Origin: Paenibacillus macerans
GTDB taxonomy: Bacteria > Bacillota > Bacilli > Paenibacillales > Paenibacillaceae
Direction of reading: 5' to 3'
DNA: 64,000 nucleotides
Assembly (NCBI RefSeq): GCF_023715465.1
Contig: NZ_JAMBOE010000005.1
Span: 496,001 to 560,000, forward strand
The translations under genes and the position numbers were made by a program. The notes beneath the pieces are model-generated. The model ran no database searches, was not told the DNA's origin, and saw nothing but the letters and a program-made list of their open reading frames with translations. Positions 1 through 8,171 of the stretch are shown here, piece by piece (the first letter of the stretch is position 1; each line of letters opens with the position of its first letter).

Positions 1-145
1 CCGAACCAGCAAGGCGAATCGCGCCGCCAAACAGCAGCAGTTTTTCCGTTAAGGTCGTTTTCCCGGCGTCCGGGTGGGAGATAATCGCAAACGTGCGCCG
101 TTTGTCGACTTCCTGCTGCAGCACTTGTTCCAATGCTTTGCTCAT
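1..145 (-). CDS. prfC: Peptide chain release factor 3 (5' part, runs off left edge)
   Basis: Only the first 48 codons lie in the window. The start is the ATG at 143-145, preceded by GAGAGG. The translation begins [19 protein letters not shown] and then has the P-loop region of a translational GTPase, with SHPDAGKTT at about residues 25-33, followed by [12 protein letters not shown]. This N-terminus is characteristic of RF3, which recycles RF1/RF2 from the ribosome after termination. The remainder of the gene is outside the window, so integrity cannot be judged. EF-G-like or TypA GTPases have a different sequence around the P-loop. Confidence 0.9.
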   Translation of the reverse strand, partial: MSKALEQVLQQEVDKRRTFAIISHPDAGKTTLTEKLLLFGGAIRLAGS

Positions 146-212
146 GCTCACATTCCTCTCGTCCACAATTTCACGCTTTTTATTGTAACATATTTTGTTC
201 CTTGTTTACGCA

Positions 213-251
213 AAAACACCTTTACCCCCTCAAGGGACATAAAGGTGTTTT
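213..251 (-). terminator. Terminator after zwf
   Basis: A perfect 12-bp inverted repeat (AAAACACCTTTA / TAAAGGTGTTTT) with a 15-base spacer lies between the zwf stop and the prfC start. Read leftward, the second arm ends in a T-rich tract (GTGTTTTTG). The A- and T-rich outer arms could allow it to act in both directions. Confidence 0.75.
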
Positions 252-299
252 AGGTTAATATATCATATTCCGCAAATGTACGCCGCCGTTACAAAAGGT

Positions 300-1856
300 T
301 TACTTCTGACCGGGGGCGATCCATACGACGTTGTCTTCCTCTTGACCGTTGACCGGCCACCAGTGGAAGCCGTCTTTGGCCAGCAGCTCTTCCACTTCCT
401 TGGGTCCCCAGGATCCGGCAGGATAAGGGCTGACGTCGGAAGGATTTTGCGCCCAAGCCGCAGCGATGCGATCGATGAACGCCCAAGCGGCGGCGACTTC
501 ATCCCAACGGGTGAAGTATGTGGAATCGCCTTGCGCCGCATCATGCAGCAGGCGCTCATAAGCCTCCGGCGAGTTGATGCCGACCAGGCAGCTTTGGCAA
601 AATTCCATCGCCAGCGGTTCGATTTGCGACTCCGAGCCTGGCTTTTTGGCGTTGATTTTGATGTAGATGCCTTCCATCGGATTGACACGGATGACCAGCA
701 GGTTCGGCTCCAGCGAATGCTTCTGGCCGAGATACACGTTTGTCGGCATCTGCTTGAACTCGACGACCACCTCCGTCGTTTTGACGGGCAGCCGCTTGCC
801 GGTTCGGATGTAGAACGGAACGCCGGCCCAACGGAAATTATCTACAAATACTTTTGCCGCAAAATACGTTTCCGTGTTGGAGTTCGGATCAACTTTATCT
901 TCCTCGCGGTATCCCGGCAATTTCTTGCCGCCCGCTTCCCCGGCGGTGTATTGGCCGCGCACGACGTTCGCCTTGACTTCCTCCGCCGTTTCGTATGGAC
1001 GCAGGGAACGCAGCACCTTTACTTTCTCGTCGCGGATATCTTCCGCGTAAAGCCGGCTCGGCGGCTCCATGGCGATCATGGTGAGCATTTGCAGCATATG
1101 GTTTTGTCCCATATCGCGCAGCGCGCCCGCATGGTCGTAATAACCGCCGCGTTCTTCGACGCCGACCGTTTCGCTCAGCGTAATTTGAACGTTGGCGATA
1201 TGTTTATTGTTCCACAGCGGCTCGAAAAAGGCATTGGCAAAGCGGATCACTTCGATATTTTGCACCATCTCTTTGCCCAGGTAGTGGTCGATCCGGTAAA
1301 TTTCCTCTTCCTTAAACACCTGGTTCAACTCTTCGTTCAGCTTATGAGCCGACTCCAAGTCGTAACCGAACGGCTTCTCGATGACGAGGCGATACCAGCC
1401 CCCAGTGTCCAGCATGCCGCCTTTCTTCAGGTTTAACGACACGCTGCCAAACAGCTCCGGTGCCAACGCCAAATAGAACAGGCGGTTGCCGGGAATGCCA
1501 AACCGGGATTCCATCGATTCCGTCAATTCGCGCAGCTCGTGATAGCCGTCCACGTTGTTGATGTCCAGCGATTTATACGCAAAATGGTCGGCAAACCGCG
1601 CCCACTGCTCAGTGTCTTCGATTTTGTAACGGCAGAACTCCTGAATCGAAGCGTGCAGGTCTTCGCGGAACTCCTCCGGCGAACGCGGACGCCGGGCGAC
1701 ACCGATCACGGCGAAATCTTCGGCCAGCCGGCCTTCACGATACAGCGAATAAATCGCGGGGAATAGCTTGCGGCGCGCCAAGTCTCCGGTTGCTCCGAAA
1801 ATAAAAAATACCGCCCCAGGTGCCTGAGATGATTGTTGATGTTGATTTTCAGCCAT
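300..1856 (-). CDS. zwf: Glucose-6-phosphate 1-dehydrogenase
   Basis: 518 residues, the usual length. It oxidises glucose 6-phosphate to 6-phosphogluconolactone with reduction of NADP+, the entry step of the oxidative pentose phosphate pathway in the cytosol. The nucleotide-binding motif FGATGDLARRK is at residues 20-30, the EKPFG motif at 160-164 and the catalytic RIDHYLGKE motif at about 188-196, where the His is the general base. The start ATG has AGGAG four bases upstream. It appears to be a single-gene unit with its own terminator at 213-251. Nothing is missing or unusual. Confidence 0.97.
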   Translation of the reverse strand: MAENQHQQSSQAPGAVFFIFGATGDLARRKLFPAIYSLYREGRLAEDFAVIGVARRPRSPEEFREDLHASIQEFCRYKIEDTEQWARFADHFAYKSLDINNVDGYHELRELTESMESRFGIPGNRLFYLALAPELFGSVSLNLKKGGMLDTGGWYRLVIEKPFGYDLESAHKLNEELNQVFKEEEIYRIDHYLGKEMVQNIEVIRFANAFFEPLWNNKHIANVQITLSETVGVEERGGYYDHAGALRDMGQNHMLQMLTMIAMEPPSRLYAEDIRDEKVKVLRSLRPYETAEEVKANVVRGQYTAGEAGGKKLPGYREEDKVDPNSNTETYFAAKVFVDNFRWAGVPFYIRTGKRLPVKTTEVVVEFKQMPTNVYLGQKHSLEPNLLVIRVNPMEGIYIKINAKKPGSESQIEPLAMEFCQSCLVGINSPEAYERLLHDAAQGDSTYFTRWDEVAAAWAFIDRIAAAWAQNPSDVSPYPAGSWGPKEVEELLAKDGFHWWPVNGQEEDNVVWIAPGQK

Positions 1857-2242
1857 GGCTCCTCATTCTTTCTATGTAATATAGTGTATGTTTATTCAAT
1901 TCCCTATCAAGGATATCTCTTTACAAGGCATCACGAGATGTGATGCTATTTTAGCACATTCGGCAAAATGTTGCCATCACCTTAATCCCAGAAAACATCA
2001 AAAATTGTTAAGTTTTCAGAAAACTTAATCTAATTTTTATCTAATTTTCATCTATATAAGTTGAACTATTAATTGAACGCGCATAGGGCAGCCGTGTGAA
2101 ATGTTCTTACGATCGCTGTTGCTCGCGGATTTCTTTAATCCACTAAATTCGAATGATGTAGAAATCCGTTCACAAAGGCGACCAAGCATATGCTTCCGAT
2201 GCAGCTTTCTTGCAGAAAGCTTTGAGTTTCTTCAGAATCATT
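1857..2242. promoter_or_regulatory. Intergenic region upstream of zwf with a 19-bp palindrome
   Basis: 386 bases without a convincing gene. At 1928-1946 there is a perfect inverted repeat, GCATCAC-GAGAT-GTGATGC, about 70 bases upstream of the zwf start, which could be an operator. AT-rich -10-like sequences lie between it and zwf (for example TATATT), but no clean -35/-10 pair could be chosen. The remainder (about 1960-2240) is AT-rich and without obvious structure. Confidence 0.4.
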
Positions 2243-3049
2243 TCACCAGCTTCGATCTCTGATTATATATCCTTCCTGCACTTCGATCTCAACAAACCCG
2301 GCCAGATGGCGGCGGTCATAACCTATCGGCTGCCGGCTGCCCGCAATGACCATATTCCTCTTATCATGAGTATGCTCCGCTGGCAGGGAAAAAACTCGGA
2401 CATAAGCAAAATGCACCTGAAGTGTCGTTACGATCGCTGCCGTCAGCTCATCATGTTTGCCTCTGCCAAACACGTTAAGCAGAATGATCCCTTCAGGACG
2501 AAGCTTCTCCGCCGCCAGTCCGAAAAACGGCGAGGAAATGAGATGCCGCGGGGTTCCTTTTTCCGTAAAAGCGTCGATAATCATGCCGTCAAAACCGGCG
2601 GCCGGCTGCTCCTCCAGAATCCGCTGCCCGTCGCCGATCCGCACGGAACACCCGATATATCCAAAATGACTGCGGCTGATGTCGGCCACACGCTCATCGA
2701 TCTCCGCAACAAGCACCTGTCTGCCTGCCGCCTTCAAATGAGCCGCTAATGTCCCCGCCCCCAGGCCGATCATAAACACTTTGTCATAATCCGGCACATT
2801 ATGCTCCAGCAAATGAAGCATCGCCCGCGGATATTCTAGTATGATCCGTTCCGGCCGATTTATATCCATCGCCCCCTGCACAGCCCCGTCGCCAAATTGC
2901 AGCACCCGAAAGCGCCCTCTCTCGCCGTATAGCTCCACTGTTTCATAGACTGTAATTTCCGCCGGTATGTCAGCCGGAATTTGGTTCGTTTCAATTTGCC
3001 GCTGAACCTGTTTCGAGTTGCCTGTTTGCTTGCCTGTTCGTTCTTTCAT
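2243..3049 (-). CDS. Spermidine synthase-like methyltransferase-fold protein
   Basis: 268 residues with a class I SAM-type Rossmann fold. The glycine-rich motif I is MIGLGAGTLA (about residue 90), followed by VAEIDERVAD and the IIDAF strand-4 motif, the pattern of the polyamine aminopropyltransferase superfamily (SpeE-like). The short N-terminus (RFRVLQFGDGAVQGAMD) resembles the core of spermidine synthases without the usual full N-terminal beta domain. Real spermidine synthases carry a GGGDG motif, which here reads GLGAG, so the substrate is uncertain. The ATG has GAGGGG upstream. It lies downstream of ywmB with a gap of about 100 bases and may be co-transcribed. Confidence 0.7.
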   Translation of the reverse strand: MKERTGKQTGNSKQVQRQIETNQIPADIPAEITVYETVELYGERGRFRVLQFGDGAVQGAMDINRPERIILEYPRAMLHLLEHNVPDYDKVFMIGLGAGTLAAHLKAAGRQVLVAEIDERVADISRSHFGYIGCSVRIGDGQRILEEQPAAGFDGMIIDAFTEKGTPRHLISSPFFGLAAEKLRPEGIILLNVFGRGKHDELTAAIVTTLQVHFAYVRVFSLPAEHTHDKRNMVIAGSRQPIGYDRRHLAGFVEIEVQEGYIIRDRSW

Positions 3050-3150
3050 CTTCCATTACCCCTCTATATTCGAAAAAGAACCCGCCTTAACAACGGATTC
3101 CAGCCAACTTAGTTGTTTTATACTCAATCACAATGCGGGCCTATGGGCCG

Positions 3151-4023
3151 TTAATACTCCACCGTCAACAACGGCGACCCGACCGCAATCTCGTCCATGC
3201 CCGTGTCCGCATTGCGGTGGACGGCCAGTTGCAGCGCAACCTGACGTTTCCCGCTTTGCGCCGTAATCGGAAACCCCGGCACAGCGTAAGATTGGCTTGC
3301 TGTCAGCTCGTCTTCAAAGCCCTCCACACGTTCCAGCTTCTGGCCCAACTCATCCTCGATCTGTTGTTCCAATCCCGCAAGCACCGCGGAAACGGTCCGA
3401 TCCGCCGATGCAGGTTCGCTAGGTTCGCCCTCTGCTGGTTTGCTTTCCGTCCCTGTACCCGCACCCGCCCTCGCCAGGCCGATGCCCTGAACGGCCGCGT
3501 TCCAGCCGATCCGCACGCCTTCATCGGCCAGGGATTCACCGGCAAGCTGTTGAACGTTCAGCAGACGCTCCACGCTTCCCGCCGTGCCGCCGGCGCCTTC
3601 AAGCCGCAGCACGACGTAATACTGCCCCTCGCTCTGCGCCGTAACGTCCAGCGTCAGGCGAACGCCTTCGTTGGAACCGTTGGCGTTGTACAGGGTATAA
3701 CCCTGAACATTTTCCGTCTGAGGTTCGGAAAGACCTAGCCGGGTGGCAAGCGCCCCAGCCGCTTCCTCCTCCGCAAGCTGCGTTTCCCAATTCCCCTGCC
3801 ACTTGACCGTAACCAGGTAAGGGTCCGGCGTCAACGCCGTCCCGATCGCGAGCAGCTTCTCCAGTTGCCCGCTAGCGGCTTGCAGCGAATCTCCGGCAGA
3901 CAGCGGATCACCTACTGCAGCCGGACTGGATTGTTCGTTTTTAAACCACTGCAGTCCAATTAGCAGCAACGCACAAACAATAACGATCAGGCTATAGCTC
4001 CACAACTTGCGGTTTTGCATCAT
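3151..4023 (-). CDS. ywmB: YwmB family protein
   Basis: 290 residues. The start at 4023 is chosen because GGGAGG sits a few bases before tandem ATG codons. The N-terminus has one hydrophobic segment (residues 6-22), so it is a membrane-anchored or secreted protein. The last residues, ALQLAVH...EIAVGSPLLTVEY, closely match the end of B. subtilis YwmB as I recall it (NLQIALR...VTVGTPIVTTEY). The family is named for a TATA-binding-protein-like fold; its role is unknown, although in Bacillus ywmB lies next to murAA and spoIID. Here it has different neighbours and is longer, with an Ala/Gly/Glu-rich insert at about residues 185-215. Confidence 0.75.
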   Translation of the reverse strand: MMQNRKLWSYSLIVIVCALLLIGLQWFKNEQSSPAAVGDPLSAGDSLQAASGQLEKLLAIGTALTPDPYLVTVKWQGNWETQLAEEEAAGALATRLGLSEPQTENVQGYTLYNANGSNEGVRLTLDVTAQSEGQYYVVLRLEGAGGTAGSVERLLNVQQLAGESLADEGVRIGWNAAVQGIGLARAGAGTGTESKPAEGEPSEPASADRTVSAVLAGLEQQIEDELGQKLERVEGFEDELTASQSYAVPGFPITAQSGKRQVALQLAVHRNADTGMDEIAVGSPLLTVEY

Positions 4024-4116
4024 TTTCGCCTCCCTAGTTATCGAATGGCCACACACATTTCTAGTAGTATACAGATTCGCCAGCCCCCAGCCGATTATCC
4101 TGCCACTCTCTATTTT

Positions 4117-4290
4117 CTAACGGACTCAAATGACTCTATTTGCTCATTTCCCGCTGTAACGGACACCACAGCCTTTATTACACGCAAAATTAAGCATATT
4201 TCGTAGTTTTGCGGGGAATAAAGTCTCCTGAGTCCGTTAAAATTCCAAAACCGCCGTTTGAGGCCGATTAAGGTCTCTGGTGTCCGTTAG
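4117..4290. repeat. Inverted pair of an intergenic repeat unit
   Basis: Two related units of about 60-75 bases face each other. The left unit starts CTAACGGACTCA and contains a second TAACGGACACCA; the right unit on the other strand starts CTAACGGACACCA and contains TAACGGACTCA. Both end in a CTTTATT-like sequence near the centre. The centre (about 4183-4212) is itself a dyad, GCAAAA...TTTTGC. The arrangement suggests two copies of a mobile or structural repeat inserted head to head. Confidence 0.75.
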
Positions 4291-4310
4291 CCTGGCACCA
4301 AATCGTGGTG

Positions 4311-4424
4311 CAGCATTACATGTTACAGCATTTCGTGATACAGCATTACATGTTACAGCATTGCACGTTACAAAATTTCACGTTACAGCATTAGCGTTAC
4401 AACATCACATATTACAGCATTACG
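4311..4424. repeat. 15-bp tandem repeat array
   Basis: Seven consecutive units plus a partial one, starting at 4311, 4326, 4341, 4356, 4371, 4386 (14 bases), 4400 and 4415. The consensus is CAGCATTACATGTTA; units 1 and 3 are identical and the others differ at one to six positions. It lies in the non-coding gap downstream of liaR. No start site or RBS suggests translation. Confidence 0.9.
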
Positions 4425-4459
4425 AGCCCCCCAGCGACTAGAGTTATCCCGCAAATCGC

Positions 4460-4502
4460 AAAAACGGCTCAGCGAAGTCCATCACTCCGCCAAGCCGTTT
4501 TT
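4460..4502 (-). terminator. liaR: Terminator of the lia/psp operon
   Basis: Stem AAAAACGGCT / AGCCGTTTTT with the liaR stop codon inside the loop region; the first arm read leftward encodes the last residues of LiaR. The T-run of the second arm supports intrinsic termination at the end of the operon. Confidence 0.7.
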
Positions 4503-5132
4503 GTATGCGTAAATGGCCGCCTGGGTGCGGTCCTCGACCCCCAGCTTCGCCAAAATGTTTGTCACGTGGAATTTCACCGTTTTAACGCCGATGATTAGTT
4601 CGTCGGCGATATCCTGGTTGGATTTGCCTTGGGCAAGCAAACTCAACACGTCCATCTCCCGCTCGGTCAGCTCCTCATGGGCCGGCGCCTCTACCTTGGG
4701 CTGGCGGAACCGGTTCATCATTTTCGAGGCGACCTGCGATTCGAGCACAGACTGGCCGCGGGCCGCGGCGCGGATCGCTTCGGCGATCTCGGACGCGCGC
4801 GACGTTTTGAGCAGATAACTGAACGCGCCTGCCTCGATCACCGGATACATCTTCTCATCGTCAAGATAGCTGGTCAGCACGATCACCTTGCATTCCGGGT
4901 ATATCTTCAGCAGCTGCCGGGTCGCCTCGATGCCGTCCATCCCTTCCATGACCAAATCCATCAGCACGACGTCGGGCTTGTATTCCTGCGCCAGCCGGAT
5001 GCCTTCTTCCCCGCTGCTCGCCTCTCCGACGACCTCAATCCCTTCTTCGGTTCCCAGCACCGCCGCCAGCCCGATTCTCACCATCTCGTGATCGTCGACC
5101 AGCAGCACTTTGATTTCATTGTCCAGCTCCAT
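4482..5132 (-). CDS. liaR: LiaR-type response regulator (NarL/LuxR family)
   Basis: 216 residues from the ATG at 5132; an in-frame ATG at 5159 is also possible. The receiver domain has LLVDDHE at the N-terminus, the phosphoacceptor Asp in VVLMDL at about residue 59 and the conserved K in YLLKTS. A C-terminal LuxR-type helix-turn-helix follows (LTEREMDVLSLLAQGKSNQDIA, then VKTVKFHV). It overlaps the 3' end of liaS. In B. subtilis LiaR is phosphorylated by LiaS under cell-wall stress and activates liaIH. Here liaR is the last gene of an operon that also contains its likely targets, so positive autoregulation from the promoter near 9280 is expected. Confidence 0.88.
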   Translation of the reverse strand: MELDNEIKVLLVDDHEMVRIGLAAVLGTEEGIEVVGEASSGEEGIRLAQEYKPDVVLMDLVMEGMDGIEATRQLLKIYPECKVIVLTSYLDDEKMYPVIEAGAFSYLLKTSRASEIAEAIRAAARGQSVLESQVASKMMNRFRQPKVEAPAHEELTEREMDVLSLLAQGKSNQDIADELIIGVKTVKFHVTNILAKLGVEDRTQAAIYAYKNGLAE

Positions 5133-6189
5133 TGCTGTCCGTCCCCCCGCTTTCTTCATGGATTAAAGGTATCGTGATCTCAATCCGCGTTCCCTTGCCG
5201 GGCGCGGTGATGAACTGAATCGAACCGCCGACCTCGTGCACGCGCTCCTGCATCGTCGACAAACCGTACGAAGCCTGCTTTTTGTCGTCCAATTGGAAAC
5301 CGACCCCATTGTCCCTCAAAATCACTTTGACTGCCTCGCCCCGCCGGTGAATGCGAATCTCCATCTTATCCGCTTTGGCATGGCGGAGCGTATTGGACAT
5401 AGCCTCCTGAATAATCCGGAACAAGTGGTTTTCGATCCCTTTCCCCAAGTTCAATTCCTCGTCCATTTCCAGCGTCAAATCCATCGGCACCTTCGTTTTC
5501 AGCTCCCGGACGAGGTCAAGCAAACCTTGGGACAACTCCTTGCCTTCCAAATAAACCGGGCGCAAATGCAGCAGCAGGGCGCGCATCTCGGATTGGGCCA
5601 CGGAGGCCATCTCCTCGATCAGCTCCACCTGGCGCTGCGCCTTGTCGAAGTCCTTCTCCAGCGTCCGGCTGACGGCCGTAGCCGTCATCGATATGGCGAA
5701 CAGCTGCTGAGACACCGCGTCATGCAGCTCCCGCGCCAGCCGCTGCCGTTCCTCGACGATCGCCGACACCCGCGCCTGCTCAGCGAGCTGGGCGTTATGC
5801 GTCGACAACCGCTGCAGGGAAGACACCTGCTCTTCCCAACGTTTGCCGATGCGCTCCAGCTGTTCTCCCAGCCTTCCTATTTCATCCTCGCCCAGCTTTG
5901 GAACCATGCCGACCTGGCTGCCCTTTTCCCATTGCAGCAGCGCGTCGCGCAGTTCGTCGATCTTCCGCTTCGGACGGTACCCCTGAAAGAAGCCGTAAGC
6001 GGCTCCGATCACGACCAGCAGCGAGAGCAGCGTGAGGCCCGCCCGGATTCCCGTCGGCCAGGACGCCTGCGGCCTAAAATATCCGTATGTATACAGCACG
6101 TAAAAAGTGGCTGCCACAATAATAACGGACAGGAGAATTCCTCCGCGCATGCCGCGGGATACCATATTGCTCGGTTTTCTTTTTCTCAT
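5116..6189 (-). CDS. liaS: LiaS-type sensor histidine kinase
   Basis: 357 residues. Two N-terminal membrane helices (about 18-35 and 47-68) enclose a very short extracytoplasmic loop, as in intramembrane-sensing kinases. A linker and coiled coil follow. The HisKA_3 motif ARELHDAVSQQLF places the phosphorylated His at residue 156, and the C-terminal ATPase domain has the N box (FRIIQEAMSNTLRHA) and G1 (LRDNGVGF). Its gene follows liaF by 19 bases and overlaps liaR. The family detects lipid II-cycle antibiotics together with LiaF. Confidence 0.9.
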   Translation of the reverse strand: MRKRKPSNMVSRGMRGGILLSVIIVAATFYVLYTYGYFRPQASWPTGIRAGLTLLSLLVVIGAAYGFFQGYRPKRKIDELRDALLQWEKGSQVGMVPKLGEDEIGRLGEQLERIGKRWEEQVSSLQRLSTHNAQLAEQARVSAIVEERQRLARELHDAVSQQLFAISMTATAVSRTLEKDFDKAQRQVELIEEMASVAQSEMRALLLHLRPVYLEGKELSQGLLDLVRELKTKVPMDLTLEMDEELNLGKGIENHLFRIIQEAMSNTLRHAKADKMEIRIHRRGEAVKVILRDNGVGFQLDDKKQASYGLSTMQERVHEVGGSIQFITAPGKGTRIEITIPLIHEESGGTDSNGAGQ

Positions 6190-6208
6190 GCGGGGTGATC
6201 CTCCTGTC

Positions 6209-6859
6209 TCAAGTTAAACGTATATCAACGTCTCCTACAAGGTAGGAAATCATAATTTTCACTTTTTGTTCGCGGGCGTCGTAATTCGGCGACTTCCAGT
6301 ACAGCCGATTCAACATCCCGGTCTCTTTGTCCGGACCAAAATCGATTTGTCCGAACAGGACGAACGCCTCGATTTCAACGCCGTAATCCTCCGGTATCAC
6401 CAGATCCACGTCGCCGACGATCCCCTGGAACATCAAAATATTGCTTTGCCCTTCCACGATGGCCAGCGACAAATCGATGTCCAGCTCTCCGAGCACATGC
6501 CACATACTGGTGTTCCGTAAGCTCCAAGGATCGCGGTTCCAATGAACGCTGGACGTAATGTTTTGTTTTTGCACGTAATTGCCCTGGGGCTGGGTTTTGC
6601 GAATTTTGGCGTAATAGAAGCCGAGCGATATCATCAGGATCGCCAGAACCAGCATAAAGTTGTCCAGCAGGATGATGCCGCCGCCGATCGCTAAGAATAT
6701 ATACCCCGTCTTCACTTGTTCTCCCCGGCGGATTCGATAAATCCCAAAGACTAAAAAGAAGAGGGCGGCGATGGTGAAAAAACTCAGCCATTTTCCAAAT
6801 ATCAGCAGAACCCCAAGTCCAATCAACCCGATGGCTAAGAACCTTTTCCGCTTATCCAT
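6209..6859 (-). CDS. liaF: LiaF-type regulator of the LiaS kinase
   Basis: 216 residues. The start at 6859 is set by an excellent AAGGAGGTG seven bases upstream. About four hydrophobic helices fill the first 100 residues, followed by a soluble C-terminal domain with LGELDIDLS, GIVGDVDLVIPEDYGVEIEA and ISYLVGDVDIRL, the right-handed beta repeat of the LiaF C-terminal domain. LiaF holds LiaS inactive in unstressed cells. It is separated from the upstream PspA gene by 111 bases that contain a hairpin (6893-6929). Confidence 0.9.
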   Translation of the reverse strand: MDKRKRFLAIGLIGLGVLLIFGKWLSFFTIAALFFLVFGIYRIRRGEQVKTGYIFLAIGGGIILLDNFMLVLAILMISLGFYYAKIRKTQPQGNYVQKQNITSSVHWNRDPWSLRNTSMWHVLGELDIDLSLAIVEGQSNILMFQGIVGDVDLVIPEDYGVEIEAFVLFGQIDFGPDKETGMLNRLYWKSPNYDAREQKVKIMISYLVGDVDIRLT

Positions 6860-6892
6860 GCCGCACCTCCTTCGCAGGTTCAAAGAATCGGA

Positions 6893-6929
6893 AAAGCCAT
6901 AACGGCATGATCCCATACCGTATGGCTTT
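6893..6929 (-). terminator. Intra-operon hairpin between pspA/liaH and liaF
   Basis: AAAGCCATA(A)CGG pairs with CCGTATGGCTTT around a 12-base loop. Read leftward it is followed by a short TTTTCC tract. It could be a partial terminator or RNA-processing site that makes the abundant PspA proteins exceed the LiaFSR regulators. Confidence 0.5.
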
Positions 6930-6970
6930 ACCATGACTTAGCATACCACAAGTCCCAAGCAACGTGTAGC

Positions 6971-7672
6971 TTATTCCTTATTTTCCTCCGGTTTCGCGGG
7001 GCCATTCAATTTAGATTTCAGCGCTTCAAGCTGAGCATCGACCTTGAGTTGCTTTTCGGCATCGGCCGGGTTGATGTAAGTGGAAGGCGTTGTTCCCCGG
7101 TATGCGACGCCGGCTACCTCGGCTTCAGCTTCCATCTGCATGATCTTCTCCTCCATGCGGTGGAAACCAAGCGATGCGTTGCCGCTTTCGATCGAATGCA
7201 GGGTGCTGATTTGCGACATCTGCTTTCTGGCCTTGGCCATTTGCGCGCGGCTGACCAGCTCGTTGCGTTTGTTGCGCAGCTTGTAGAATTCATCCTTCAT
7301 ATCGTGCAATTGCTGCTTCAGTTCAGCGGCATGCGCTTCAGCCTGAGTGTGCAGTTCGGCGAATTCGGTCTGCTTTTGATCGTAATGGATTTTCTCCTCC
7401 AGCATTTTGCGGGCCACTTCCTCCTGGCCGTTGCGAAGGGCCAGTTCAGCCTGCGCTTCGCGCTGGGCGGAAATGCGGGCGGCTTCATCCAAACGCTGTT
7501 TCATTCTGCGCTCGTTGGCCATCTGCTTCGCCACCGTTACCTCGGCGTCGCGGATTTCCGCCTCCATATCACGCAAATATTGGTTGAGCATCACAATCGG
7601 ATCTTCTACCTTATCGAGCAAATCGTTAACCGACGCTTTCGTGATATCTTTAATTCTTTTAAATACTCCCAT
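6971..7672 (-). CDS. PspA/IM30 family protein (LiaH-like)
   Basis: 233 residues, almost wholly alpha-helical coiled coil. It begins [25 protein letters not shown], the amphipathic N-terminal helix typical of PspA/IM30/LiaH, which binds membrane; [14 protein letters not shown] is the classical family stretch. Residues 30-190 are charged heptads. These proteins form large oligomers on the cytosolic face of a damaged membrane. It starts four bases after the end of the PspC gene. The short C-terminal tail (PAKPEENKE) is polar. It is one of two PspA paralogues in the operon; the other is at 8172-8846. Confidence 0.9.
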   Translation of the reverse strand: MGVFKRIKDITKASVNDLLDKVEDPIVMLNQYLRDMEAEIRDAEVTVAKQMANERRMKQRLDEAARISAQREAQAELALRNGQEEVARKMLEEKIHYDQKQTEFAELHTQAEAHAAELKQQLHDMKDEFYKLRNKRNELVSRAQMAKARKQMSQISTLHSIESGNASLGFHRMEEKIMQMEAEAEVAGVAYRGTTPSTYINPADAEKQLKVDAQLEALKSKLNGPAKPEENKE

Positions 7673-7675
7673 GTT

Positions 7676-8167
7676 TTACACTTCTCCCTTCTCGTAGTCG
7701 GAGAGCTTTTTGCGCAGCTCATCCAGTTCTTTTTGCATTGCTTTCTTTTCGATATCTTCCATCATGGAATCCAGGTTGGACGCCCCAGCGGCCGAAAAAC
7801 CCGGCCCCGGCACCCCCGAACCGTACTGCGGCGGCCGGTTGCCGTAAGCGCCCCCTCCTCCGCCATAGGGAGGACGGTCATTAAAGCGCGGATCCCCAAA
7901 ACCTTCAGGACGTCTGGGACCGCAGGTTGGTCCGTATCCTCCGCCCTGCCATCCGCCGTTATAATATGGATCGTACGGTGCATAAGGCTCTTTGGAAACG
8001 ACCAGGGCCGCGATAAAATAGATGAAAACCGTCGTTCCGCCCGTAATCGGAATACTGATCAGCATAAGCAGACGAATCACCCAGGAACTGATGCCCAAAT
8101 ACTCGCCAAGCCCGCCGAGCAAACCGCTGATCCAACGGTCTCTTCTGGAACGGTACAATTTGTTCAT
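7676..8167 (-). CDS. PspC domain protein with Gly/Pro-rich linker
   Basis: 163 residues. The N-terminal PspC domain (residues 1-60) has the signature RDRWISGLLGGLGEYLGIS and one or two membrane helices. A low-complexity Gly/Pro/Tyr-rich stretch (about residues 63-125) follows and then a charged coiled coil, IEKKAMQKELDELRKKLSDYE, that could dock to the neighbouring PspA proteins. PspC proteins are membrane sensors or anchors in phage-shock responses. It is tightly packed between the two PspA genes (gaps of three and four bases), which argues for a joint complex. Confidence 0.88.
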   Translation of the reverse strand: MNKLYRSRRDRWISGLLGGLGEYLGISSWVIRLLMLISIPITGGTTVFIYFIAALVVSKEPYAPYDPYYNGGWQGGGYGPTCGPRRPEGFGDPRFNDRPPYGGGGGAYGNRPPQYGSGVPGPGFSAAGASNLDSMMEDIEKKAMQKELDELRKKLSDYEKGEV

Positions 8168-8171
8168 GGCC

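Noticed and set aside
276..1436. Long plus-strand reading frame of 386 codons
   Set aside because: It is the antisense shadow of zwf, whose protein has all family motifs; no RBS.
2210..2749. 179-codon plus-strand frame opposite the spermidine-synthase-like gene
   Set aside because: Antisense shadow; starts in the intergenic gap without RBS.
4311..4424. CRISPR array
   Set aside because: The units are 15 bp and contiguous, with no spacers and no cas genes nearby.
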